The position numbers and the translations under genes were made by a program. From contig NC_092094.1 in the NCBI RefSeq assembly GCF_045679555.1, positions 33,102,655 to 33,166,654 on the forward strand: a stretch of 64,000 nucleotides of DNA, in the 5' to 3' direction. The stretch is from Salvelinus alpinus. Lineage: Eukaryota; Chordata; Actinopteri; Salmoniformes; Salmonidae. The notes under the pieces are model-generated. The model was not told the origin of the DNA, ran no database searches, and saw only the letters and a list, made by a program, of their open reading frames with translations. Positions 39,301-49,516 of the stretch are shown piece by piece (position 1 is the stretch's first letter; each line of letters begins with the position of its first letter).

Positions 39301-42300
39301 TGAAATCACATTCACACTTAAGACTACCTGAAACTAGGTAAATAGAGAAGTGTAAAAGGATAAAATTGGAAAATATCAAAAAACCTGTTTCAAAAGAAAT
39401 GACACCTACTTTCAACAACCTGTCCACAGCAGTATGTAGATCTGCCACTTCATTATCATGCCTTCTCTGAAGTGTATCCATGACGCCCTCCATTTTCTTA
39501 TGCTCCTACAGACATGAAACCCAAGGAGAGAACTTTACTCATTGGCTCTCGACAACAAAAAAGGGGGCTTTCACAAAACTATATAGAGGGGCTTTTGTAA
39601 GAGTATGAGCTTGCTGTTCTCCCTCTAAAAGTTACTTCCTCTACCACATGAGGATAAACACCTGTGCAGAGGCAAAGAGGAATGCTGCAGAAAGGAGTGT
39701 CCCTGGCCTAGCCCCACTCTTGAAATCAACAGTTTAGTCTTTATTTCCAACAACTATACATTCAGAAAGTATTGAGACCCCTTGACTTTTTCCACATTTT
39801 GTTGTGTTACAGCCTTAATCTAAAATGGATGAATGTTTCCCCCCCCCCTTCAAGCTACGCACAACACCCCATAGTGACAAAGCAAACATTTAAGAGGAGT
39901 AAAACAGTGAGCTGACGTTCCTTTTTTATGTATGCATCGTAGTCAGGCCCACATTTTAGCCATGCAGGTCCCATTTTGGACGTGCGTAAAACCGTGTCCA
40001 GGATGGCGGCTACGTGTTCATGCCCATCATGAAACGAAAGAGATGAGAACCTTGGTGAATACCGTTGAGCCTCGTATTTAGAAGTGACTTGTAAAAATGG
40101 CTTGTTTTCCATTTCATGTTCAAAACACAAGCCCTCCCTTAGGCATACTATAATGAAGGCTGGTTCAACAGCAATGCCTGTCTTAATTATATTACATTTG
40201 TTTTAATTTAATTCTATTACAAACAATATTATTCAAATTTACCTTCCTGGTTCTATGGTTAAAACATCTGTGGAGTGCATGCTATGTAACTTCTGGAGAT
40301 GTGTGAATGCGATCTGAAAGATGGTTCCGATTATGTTCATAAAACAGGTCTAGGTGGGAGCAGTATAACAGTCAGGGGACATTCTCCCTTTTGCTTTAGT
40401 GCAATTGGAAAGTATTCAGACCCATTTACTTTTACATAGTTACATTACAGCGTTATTCTAAAATAGATTAAATCGTTTTCCCATCAAGCTACACAATGCC
40501 CCATAATGACAAAGCAAAAACAGATGTAGGCATTTTTGCAAATTGATTAAAAAGACCCTTCACTCAGTACTTTGTTGAAGCACCGTTGACAGCCTTGAGA
40601 CTTTTTGGGTATGATGCTACAAGCTTGGCACACCTGTATTTGGGGAGTTTCTCCCATTCTTCTCTGCAGATCGTCTCAAGCTGTCAGTTTGGATGGGGAG
40701 CGTCGCTGCACAGCTATTTTCAGGTCTCTCCAGAGATGTTCGATTGGGTTCAAGTCCGGGCTCTGGCTGGGCCACTCAAGGACATTCAGACACGTGTCCC
40801 AAAGCCACTTCTGTTGTGTCTTGGCTGTGTGCTTAGGGTCGTTGTCCTGTTGAAGGTGAACCTATACCCCAGTTTGAAGTTATCCTTCATGCTCCGTTCA
40901 TTTTTCCCCTCGATCCTGACGATACTCCCAGTTCCTACCGCTGAAAAAACATCCCCACAGCATGATGCTGCCACCACGCTTCACTGTAGGGATGTTCCAG
41001 GTTTCCTCCAAAAAGTTCAATCTTGGTTTCATCAGACCACAGAATCTTGTTTCTCATGGTCGTAGAGTCCTTTAGTTAACTTTTGGCAAACTCCAAGAAG
41101 GCTGTCATGTGCCTTTTACTGAAGAGTGGCTTCCGTCTGGCCACTGTACCATAAAGGCCTGATTGGTGGAGTGCTGCAGAGATGGTTGTCCTTCTGGAAT
41201 GTTCTCCCATCTCCACAAAGGAACTCTAGAGCTCTGTCAAGAGTGACCATCGGGTTCTTGGTCACCTCCCTGACCAAGGCCCTTCTCCCCAGATTGCTCA
41301 GTTTGGCCTGGTGGCCAGCTCAAGGAAGAGTGTTGGTGGTTCCAAACTTCCATTTAAGAATGGATGGCCACTGTGTTCTTGGGGACCTTCAATGTTTCAG
41401 AAATGTGTTGGTACCCTTCCCCAAATCTGTGCCGACACAATCCTGTCTCGAAATTCCTTCGACCTCATGGCTTGGTTTTTGCTCAGATATGCACCGTCAG
41501 CTGTGGGACCTTATATAGACAGTTGTGTGCCTTTCCAAATCATGTCCAATCAAATTGTAGAAACATCTCAAGGATGATCAATGAAAACAGGATGCACCTG
41601 AGCTCAATTTCAAGTCTCATAGTAAAGGGTCTGATTACTTATGTAAATAAAAGTATCCGTTTTTAATTTCATACATTTGCTAAAATTTCAAAAACCTGTT
41701 TGCGCTTTGTCATTATGGGATAGTGTGTGTAAATTGAGGATTGTTTAAAATTTAATCCATTTTAGAATGAGGCTGCAACATAACAAAATGTGGAAATAGT
41801 CATGGGGCCTGAATACCTTCCAAAAGCACTGTATATACAAGAGGACACCACTTCAAATTAGTGGATTCGGCTATTTCAGCCACACCCTTTGCTGACAGGT
41901 GTATAAAAATCGAGCACACAGCCATGCAATCTCCATAGACAAACATTGGCAGGAGAATGGCCTTATTGAAGAGCTCAGTGACTTTCATTGTGGCACCGTC
42001 ATAGGATTGCTGCCTTTCCAAAAAGTCAGTTCATCAAATTTTGCCCTGCTAGAGCTGCCCCGGTCAATTGTAAGCCCTGTTATTGTGAAGTGGAAACGTC
42101 TAGGAGCAACAACGGCTCAGCCGCAAAGTGGTAGGCCACAAGCTCACAGAATGGGACCACTGAGTGCTGAAGCGCATAAAAATCGTCTGTCCTTGGTTGC
42201 AACACTCACTCCCGAGTTCCAAACTACTTCTAGAAGCAATGTCAGCACATTAACTGTTTGCCAGGAGCTTCATGAAATGGGTTTCCATGGCCGAGCAGCC

Positions 42301-45300
42301 GCACACGAGCCTAAGATCACCATGCGCAATGCCAAGCATCGGCTGGATTGGTGTAAAGCTTGCCGCCATTGGACTGAAGCAATGGAAAAGCGTTCTTTAG
42401 AGTGATGACTCACTTCACCATCTGGCAGTCCGACGGACTAATATGGGTTTAGCAAATGCCAGGAGAACGCTACCTGCCCCAATGCAGTTCCAACTGTAAA
42501 GTTTGGTGGAGGAGGAATAATGGTCTGGGGCTGTTTGTCATGGTTTTGGTAGGCCCCTTAGTTCCAGTGAAGGGAAATCTTAATGCTACAGCCTACAATG
42601 ACATTCTAGATGATTCTGTGCTTCCAACTTTGTGGCAACAGCTTGGGGAAGGCCCTTTCCTGTTTCAGCATGACAATGCCCCTGTGCACAAAGTGAGGTC
42701 CACACAGAAACAGTTTGTCGATCTGTGTGGAACAACTTGACTGGCCTGCACAGAGCCCTGACCTCAATCACATCGAACACTTTTGGGATGAATTGTAACG
42801 CCAACTGTGAGCCAGGTCTAATCGCCCAACATCAGTGCCTCACTAATGCTCTTGTGGATGAATGGAAGCAACTCCCCGCAGCAATGTTCCAACATCTAGT
42901 GTTAAGTCTTCAAGAGTGGAGGCTGTTACAGCAGCAAAGGGGGGGGGACAAACTCCATATTAATGCCCATGACTTTGGAATGAGATGTTCGACGAGCACG
43001 TGTCCACAAACTTTTGGTCATGTAGTGTACCATATGCCCCATTATAACCTGTGTGGTTTGAGCCCTGAACTCTGATTGGCTGAAAGCCATGGTATATCAG
43101 ACCGTATACCACAGGTATGACAAAACATTTAGTTTTACTGCTCTAATTACGTTGGTAACCAGTTTATAGTCGCAATAAGGCGACTCTCGGGGTTTGTGGT
43201 ATATGGTGAATATGGCAAAGGGCTGTGTCCAGGCACTCCACATTGCGTCATGCATAAGAATAGCCCTTAGCCATGGTATATTGGCCATATACCACACCAC
43301 CTCAGGCCTTATTGCTTAAATATCAACCCCATTTAATTTTCTCATTCTTTATACATTTTCGAAGGTATGTTTCAATGCTTTCTTAATGACTCAGCTCAAG
43401 TTACTTGCTTGCCATGTTTGTTTTTACAGTTTTACAGAGTGAATTAAATGTTTAATTTCTAACACTGTACTATGCTGACAGCTCAGTCCTCAGAATGTCA
43501 CTTACCTCTTCTCTCACCCTGTCCACTACACGGGAAAGCTGCTGCTGCATGTCCTCCTCCAGCTCTGTCAACTGACTTGTGTTGAGGTCTTCTGTTCTGT
43601 CGGCACACAGAGATACATACCATTTACATGTCTGCCCTGGATGCCGTCAAGTGCAATACAACTGCCCAAATACTAGTTCAGCAAAAGGGACGAGTCAGAA
43701 AATTTGGTTTGCAAGGCTTCAAAAACAGCAACACGGCACATAGACGTAGACCTTTTGGTTCCAATCATATCTGGTCCATTTGTATCAATTGCCCATGTGT
43801 TTTCATCTAGTAGTCTACTATGAGTGGGCAGGACTCACTACTCAGTTAAATGTGTTCTGTCATGATCAGGTGACAACTTGGTCCAGCCAGTCATTAGTCA
43901 GCACATATCAAAGCTGCAGGCTAAGGTTAAATCTAGACTTGGTTTCCTCTATTGTAAATCACTCCTCTTCCACCTCAGCTGCCAAACTCACCCCGATTCT
44001 GATGACCATCCTACCAATGCTAGATTAAGGAGACGTAGTTTATAGATCGGCAGGTAAGGGTGCTCTCAAGCGGCTAGATCTTCTTTACCATTCAGCCATC
44101 AGATTTGCCAACATTGGTGGGCTCTCGAGTGGTGCAGCAGTCTAAGGCACTGCATCTCAGTGCTTGAGATGCCACTACAGACCCTGGTTCGATTCCAGGC
44201 TATCACAACCGGACGTGATTGGGAGTCCCATAGGGCGGAGCACAATTGGCCCAGCGTCGTCCGGGTCAGACCGTCATTGTATATAAGAATTTGTCCTTTA
44301 TTTAACTAAGCAAGTCAGTTAAGAACAAATTCTTATTTACAACGACGGCCTAGGAACAGTGGGTTAACTGCCTTATTTAGGGGCATAACAGATTTTTACC
44401 TTGTCAGCTCAAGGGGTCGATCCAGCAACCTTTCGGTTACTGGCCCAACGCTCTAACCACTAGGCTACCTGCTGCCTTTACCAACTTGCTTAGTTAAAAA
44501 TATAAAATAGGACACTATACGCCTATGTAAACTGGTCATCTCTGTATACCCGTCACAAGACCCACTGGTTGATGCTTATTTATAAAACCCTCTTAGGCCT
44601 CACTCCCCCCTATCCGAGATATCTACTGCAGCCAGTCACATTCTGTTAAAGGTCTCCAACACACACATCCCTGGGTCGCTTCTCTTCAGTTTGCTGCAAG
44701 GAACACAAACTGGACAGTTCTCAATCTCTTCATTCATAGACTCAATCATGAACACTCTTACTGACAGTTGTGGCTGCGTCACAATGTATTGTTGTCTCTA
44801 CCTTCTTGCCCTTTGTGCTCTTTTCTGTGCCCAATGTTTGTACCATGTTTTGTGCTGCTACCATGTGCTGCTATCATGTTGTTACATCTGTTGCTGCCAT
44901 GCTGTTGTCGTTTTAAGTCTCTCTTTATGTAATGTCTCATCGTGATGTGTGTTTTGTCCTATATTTTTAATCCCCAGCCCCCGCAGGAGGCCTTTCGCCT
45001 TTTGGTAGGCCGTCATTGTAGATAAGAATTTGTTCTTAACTGACTTGACTAGTTAAATAAAGGATCAATTAAATAAATGAGACCACAGGTGCACAAGACT
45101 GAGCTCTGCATAGTTTAAGATTTAAGGAATGGCAAAATGATTAGTAAACATCTATTTGTCAGAATTTGGGGTTTTACAGGCACATTCATTTGCATAAGTG
45201 AAGGGGATAGGCCTGAATGGAAATATATAAAGGGACAACTCAGTTTACAAGGAGATAACGGAGATCAGGCAGAGCAACTCATTTAAGACGTCCTACCTAC

Positions 45301-46335
45301 TTGAGAAATGGCAGCTGGGGTGAAATGCAGCCTCTGAACTGCAAAACCAACCTTACCCCCATCTATGGTTATAATTCAGTAGTTGGACACACAATTGTGT
45401 GTGATGATGATCACCTTACTGTGGGATGCATAGGTTACTGGCACAATCAATACTCACATTTGTAAAAGTAAACTGATTAAGAGCATAGGCATGGTGTTGA
45501 TTGGATCATTGTTGCATGATATCCCATAACATGAACATTAGATATGTGTATCCAGTCACACAGATAAATGACCGAATTAACTAAAAATGTAACATTCCTT
45601 CCTAACATATTCAGGTAATACATTTGGTAGATTATTTCTCAGTATTGGGTTTTCCTGCCACCCCTTGTGGAATCGGACACAAGTTATGCTGCTATGACTG
45701 AATCTCTACCTTCTGAAACTGGTTTCCATCTGCTCACGCTCAAGTCTGTGTTCTTTGCTCTCACTGACAAGAGCATCGACAAGTCCCTCATATTGTTGCA
45801 ACAAGAGAGGTTCTGAGGTGGAGTAAATGGCTTGGTACAGCTCAGCCAATTGATCACACAGTCTGAAATAGAAGAAACAGACTATGGACAACAGTAATTT
45901 CTAAATTGTATATATTTAGACAAATCTGGGGGATGAACGAATATCTACATAGTGCATGCAGTCTACTAGAACAGGTCCAAATTTGTCAAACTACTCACAC
46001 CAACCAACCACCAGAAAGACATACCTTCCTGAGAGGAGACCTGTTGCATCGTCAATCCTGGTCTGGAACTCGTCCCAAGGACTCCATTGACTTTGAGGAG
46101 AAGCCCCAAAAGAGGCTAAATCCAACGTTTCTGAAACCTCTTGAAACCGAGAGGAGAACTTGCTGTAATTGATACATCCATCTGCACTAACACCGAATTT
46201 GTTGAATAAAGTTTTGATTTCGTCGTCAGGCACATTGAGTTCTCGACAAACAACCGTAAAGTCTTCGTATTCAATCACACCAGACCTGTTAATGTCACAC
46301 GCTGAAAACAGTCTCTCGAGGCTGGGTCTGTCCAT
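36320..46335 (-). CDS. rasef: RASEF-like protein (EF-hand, coiled coil, Rab-type GTPase), complete, 17 exons
   Basis: Exons in transcription order: 46335-46025, 45862-45710, 43596-43506, 39505-39410, 39241-39164, 39069-38954, 38859-38791, 38592-38514, 38392-38328, 38224-38032, 37948-37838, 37719-37575, 37505-37424, 37141-37027, 36762-36649, 36564-36488, 36416-36320. They total 1992 bases: 663 residues and a TAA stop, with all phases matching. EF-hand 1 ([12 protein letters not shown]) is near residue 14; the second loop ([12 protein letters not shown]) lacks several ligands. A coiled-coil middle follows ([46 protein letters not shown]). The GTPase has P-loop [21 protein letters not shown] and ETSAK, and the C terminus is NCCRL, a CCxx-type prenylation motif. 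RASEF is a dynein-linked atypical Rab. Human RASEF is somewhat longer (about 740). CRACR2A and RAB44 share the architecture, but the coiled-coil blocks match RASEF best. The duplicate identity (rasef or rasef2) is not decided. Confidence 0.92.
36826..36895 (-). repeat. Fragment of the 43-kb MITE in a rasef intron
   Basis: GTCATACCTGTGGTATACGG on the plus strand is the complement of CCGTATACCACAGGTATGAC at about 43104-43123, in the MITE at 43046-43320. Only about 70 bp is retained. Confidence 0.7.
39756..39893. repeat. Solo Tc1 terminal repeat
   Basis: CAGAAAGTATTGAGACCCCT, CCACATTTTGTTGTGTTACA and CCCCATAGTGACAAAGCAAA match the terminal repeat of the Tc1 at 40399-41831. No second end of this copy was found; unrelated sequence (39894-40398) separates it from that element. 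Confidence 0.75.
40399..41831 (-). mobile_element. Tc1-like transposon in rasef intron 3, broken transposase
   Basis: The left end is slightly eroded (GTGCAATTGGAAAGTATTCA after TA 40397-40398). The right end is CATGGGGCCTGAATACCTTC ... AAAGCACTG, followed by TA (41832-41833). On the minus strand the transposase is fragmentary: [20 protein letters not shown] is readable near 40900, and the HTH region near 41300-41500 is only recognisable in pieces. It lies in the same orientation as the host gene. Confidence 0.85.
41834..43027 (+). mobile_element. Tc1-like transposon of another family, left end deleted
   Basis: Abuts the previous Tc1 at its TA. The right end reads GTCCACAAACTTTTGGTCAT ... 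GTAGTG before TA (43028-43029); the matching left terminal repeat is missing. The transposase begins around 41899 with [18 protein letters not shown] and [19 protein letters not shown], continues [20 protein letters not shown] and [14 protein letters not shown], then breaks at 42405. Later pieces are [18 protein letters not shown] sequence (about 42500), [13 protein letters not shown] (42663) and [14 protein letters not shown] (about 42760). It is non-functional. Confidence 0.85.
43046..43320. mobile_element. Palindromic MITE
   Basis: GTGGTTTGAGCCCTGAACTC opens the element; CCATGGTATATCAGACCGTATACCAC and GGCCATATACCACACCACCTC show the repeated GGTATA(T)/ACCAC motif in both orientations. It ends GGCCTTATTGCTTAA. 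There is no coding capacity. A fragment recurs at 36826. Confidence 0.65.
44119..44313 (+). mobile_element. HpaI-type tRNA-derived SINE
   Basis: tRNA-like head with A box (GAGTGGTGCAGCAGTCTAAG) and B box (GGTTCGATTCC), body GATTGGGAGTCCCATAGGG and CACAATTGGCCCAGCGTCG, tail CCGTCATTGTATATAAG. Inserted in the LINE at 43900-45075. The tail is slightly deleted where it meets the next SINE. Confidence 0.85.
44300..44478 (-). mobile_element. Second tRNA-derived SINE, tail-to-tail with the first
   Basis: On the minus strand: head GGCAGCAGGTAGCCTAGTGG TTAGAGCG, B-box region GAAAGGTTGCTGGATCGACC, then GGCAGTTAACCCACTGTTCC and tail GTAAATAAGAATTTGTTC TTAACTGACTTGC. Its tail overlaps that of the plus-strand SINE, forming an inverted pair. 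Confidence 0.8.
45076..45709. other. rasef intron 2, no element recognised
   Basis: Intronic sequence between the LINE tail and exon 2; no terminal repeats or exon-like frame seen. Confidence 0.45.
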
Positions 46336-47642
46336 GGCTCCGTATTTCGAGTTTAAAAGTTACAAGGGAAATAATACCTTGTGTAAAATAAGATCAATAG
46401 GCTAGCAACAGCTTGGACCATTTGATCCCCACCTTCATTTGTGTAACCTTATCCAGCACCAGCGGTCAAAATGTTCGCCAAGACACTAGCCAGAGTTGAG
46501 AAGTGGAGGTGGTAGTACTTTCCCCACGCTAATTATGAACTCTATTCACTGCCATACAATCAAAAGGCCACTGATTGGCTCAGCTGGCCCGAAATGGCCG
46601 AGACTGCACATGCGTACCACACTTGTGTTGCATTCATGACCAAGTGGGAAGTTACCATATACGACTGAGGAAATTACACGTAAACGCCCTCCGACCTGGT
46701 AATTACTAGTAGGAAACTCGTCTATGAAGAAATTTAACATTTTATACAACGGGTGGGTCTAATCCTGAATGACGATAGGTAAAAACCGCATTCCAGCCGG
46801 TGTCTATTCCACAGGTTACCACCGACTAAATCTATGACGTTAAAATGCCTATTTACTCTGTTCCATCTGACTGCGCAATCCACTGTCTCATCAGCCCAGC
46901 CAGGCAATTTATAAACTTGACCTCCTCTATCAAAAGCATCTAGACATTATCTCACATTTCTTTTTAGACTAACATTTAGTTCTCAACAGCGGAGATTTGT
47001 ATAAACGTTGCTGTCTGTCTCTCCGACATTTGCAACATTGTTTCAATATTCAAATTCGATCTCCAGCTGCCTCATAGTAATGCATGTGTCGGGACAAGAC
47101 AGGCAGGCAGGGTTTCTCAGCCAGTCAAAATCATGAATCAGTTGGCATCATTTTTATGGATATATACAAAGAAATGTAAATTGAAAAAAGCTAAAACAAA
47201 ATGACAGATAGTTTGCAGTCTTTCCAGCTTCAGTTTGAAGTTATTGTGTTAGCTGTGTTGTTGGCTAGCTCCTCTGAACAACAGTGTCATGACGAGTGAG
47301 CACATTGTCTATGCCTGGCGAAATCGCGCACCATTAGCTCAGTGTTATGGATGTATCCAAATAAATGTCAAAAGAAAACAGCTTTAACAAATGCAAATGC
47401 AGCTACTTTGCTGTTATTCTGGCTTTTTGACGTGACTGTAAGATAGCCGCAGTTGGCTAGCTAGCAAAAAAGGTATAATGTTGCCAGCCAGTGTGGCAAT
47501 TGAACATTTAGAATGAACGACTGGGTCGCGTCCATAGATACAGAACAAAAAGACTTGAAGACTGGCTTGCATCTCAAAATAAAGTTTTTTTAATGAAAAT
47601 ATGTCAAATATTATTTGAATATGCTGATAACCTGTTGTATAA
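46336..47642. other. Region upstream of rasef
   Basis: Contains the 5' UTR and presumably the promoter of the minus-strand rasef gene. I see no strong TATA box or CpG-dense block and cannot place the transcription start. No other gene is visible. Confidence 0.4.
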
Positions 47643-47775
47643 AAGTGATAATGCCCTCGAAGCCGGTGTTTGGAGGATATATTGGCATGGTTTGCTGGCC
47701 CTCGACTTCGCCTTGGCCTAACAACACCCGTCCCAATATATCCTCCAAACACCGGCTTTGAGGGTATTATCACTT
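47643..47775. repeat. Near-perfect 43-bp inverted repeat (hairpin MITE)
   Basis: AAGTGATAATGCCCTCGAAG ... GGAGGATATATTGG (47643-47685) pairs with CCAATATATCCTCC ... GAGGGTATTATCACTT (47733-47775) with two mismatches; the loop is about 47 bp. Confidence 0.85.
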
Positions 47776-48059
47776 AATTCAAATAGTAGGCTTTATGATG
47801 TATTTGCACAGTCAGGGAGGTTCTTTTTTTATCCATTGCTAAGATGTGGCAAGGATCCTACCTATAACCACAGTTTTTGTGCAAGTAAAGTCATAGCATA
47901 TAAACATTTTTTACTACAGCTTTGAGGGAAAATTAAGTTTAGGTACAATTGTATGAATGCCGTCATCATTTGTTTGTTGGACATGATTTTTCTGTGTTGG
48001 TAAAATAATGACATGAGAAATTGTGGTGGAAACTCCTTTATGCGTATATCTTGATATCA

Positions 48060-48247
48060 TATCGAAGTAAACCTGGAGTCACGCGATGATATGGTGTGTG
48101 GGCCTTCCACTACCACCACTCTGGAAACAATGCAATTTATCAGGCTACAGATTAAATGAGGTATGATGAACTTCGCAGGGTAGTGAAGTGCATGGTGATG
48201 TTGAAGCTCCTTTTCAATAAATATTGAGGGTCTGATTCTGGTGACAT
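48060..48247 (+). repeat. Left part of a dispersed repeat, interrupted by a LINE (copy 1)
   Basis: GAAGTAAACCTGGAGTCACG, CAGGCTACAGATTAAATGAG, TGATGAACTTCGCAGGGTAG and CAATAAATATTGAGGGTCTG recur in order in copy 2 (53985-54008 and 54710-55170). The repeat continues after the LINE at 52217 (CCATTTGACAAATAAAAAT, CATAATAATCTCATCATGTAG). Confidence 0.75.
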
Positions 48248-49516
48248 TCTTTTTTTTTCACCTTTATTTAACCAGGTAGGCCAGTTGAGAACAAGTTCTC
48301 ATTTACAACTGCGACCTGGCCAAGATAAAGCAAAGCAGTGCGACAAAAACAACAACACAAAGTTACACACGGGATAACCAAACGTACAGTCAACAACACA
48401 ATAGAAAAATCTGTATACAGTGTGTGCAAATTAAGTAAGGAGGTAAGGCAATAAATAGGCCAATAGTGGCGAAGTAATTACAATTTACACTGGAGTGATA
48501 TATGTGCAGATGAGGATGTGCAAGTAGAAATGCTGGTGTGCAAAAGAGCAGAAAAACAAAAACAAATATAGGGATGAGGGAGGTAGTAGGTTGAATTGGT
48601 TATTCACAGATGGGCTGTGTATAGCTGCAGCGATCGGTAAGCTGCTCTGACAGCTGACGCTTAAAGTTAGTGAGGGAGATATGTCTCCAACTTCAGTGAT
48701 TTTTGCAATTCATTCCAGTCATTGGCAGCAGAGAATTGGAAGAAAAGGCAGCCAAAGGAGGTGTTGGCTTTCGGGATGACCAGTGAAATGTTGGGCGGGG
48801 TTGGGGTAGCCAGGTGGAAAGCGGGGCCAGCCGTAGAGAAATGCTTATTGAAATTCTCGATTATCATGGATTTATCAGTGGTGACAGTGCAGTGGGCAGC
48901 TGGGAGGAGGTACTCTTATTCTCCATGGACTTTACAGTGTCCCAAAACTTTTTGGAATTAGTGCTGCAGGATGCAAATTTCTGTTTGAAAAAGCTAGCCT
49001 TTGCTTTCCTAACTGACTGTGTGTATTGGTTCCTGACTTCTCTGAAAAGTTGCATATCACGGGGACTATTCAAAGCTAGTGCAGTATGCCACAGGTTGTT
49101 TTTGTGCTGGTCAAGGGCAGTCAAGTCTGGAGTGAACCAAGGGCTATATCTGTTCTTAGTTCTAAATTTTTTGAAAGGGGCAATCTTATTTAAGATGGTG
49201 AGGAAAGCACTTTTAAAGAACAACCAGGCATCCTCTACTGACTGGATGAGGTCAATATCCTTCGAGGATACCCGGGCCAGGTCGATTAGAAAGGCCTGTT
49301 CACAGAAGTGTTTTAGGGAGCGTTTGACAGTGATGAGGGGTTGTCGTTTGACCGCGGACCCATAACGAACGCAGGCAATGAGGAGGCAGTGATCGCTGAG
49401 ATCCTGGTTGAAGACAGCAGAGGTGTACTCAGAGGGCAAGTTGGTCAGGTTGATATCTATGAGGGTGTTGTACCTGGTAGGTTCCTTGATAATTTGTGTG
49501 AGATTGAGGGCATATA

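Larger units (their letters stand above)
43900..45075 (+). mobile_element. L2/RSg-1-like LINE 3' end in rasef intron 2, split by SINEs
   Basis: Degenerate C-terminal [17 protein letters not shown] (about 43925), then [20 protein letters not shown] and HSAIRFATN (44031-44113). SINE sequence (44119-44478) interrupts, and the LINE resumes with [19 protein letters not shown] and [15 protein letters not shown] (44520-44625). The 3' UTR ends GGTAGGCCGTCATTGTAGAT ... CTAGTTAAATAAAGGATCAA, the tail also found on the SINEs. Confidence 0.75.

Noticed and set aside
44119..44200. tRNA-like A and B boxes (also at 52448, 57767 and 8088)
   Set aside because: These are SINE heads with SINE bodies and tails attached, not free tRNA genes.
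48814..49365. 183-codon frame on the plus strand
   Set aside because: Antisense to the LINE endonuclease/linker region, whose minus-strand translation has clear motifs.
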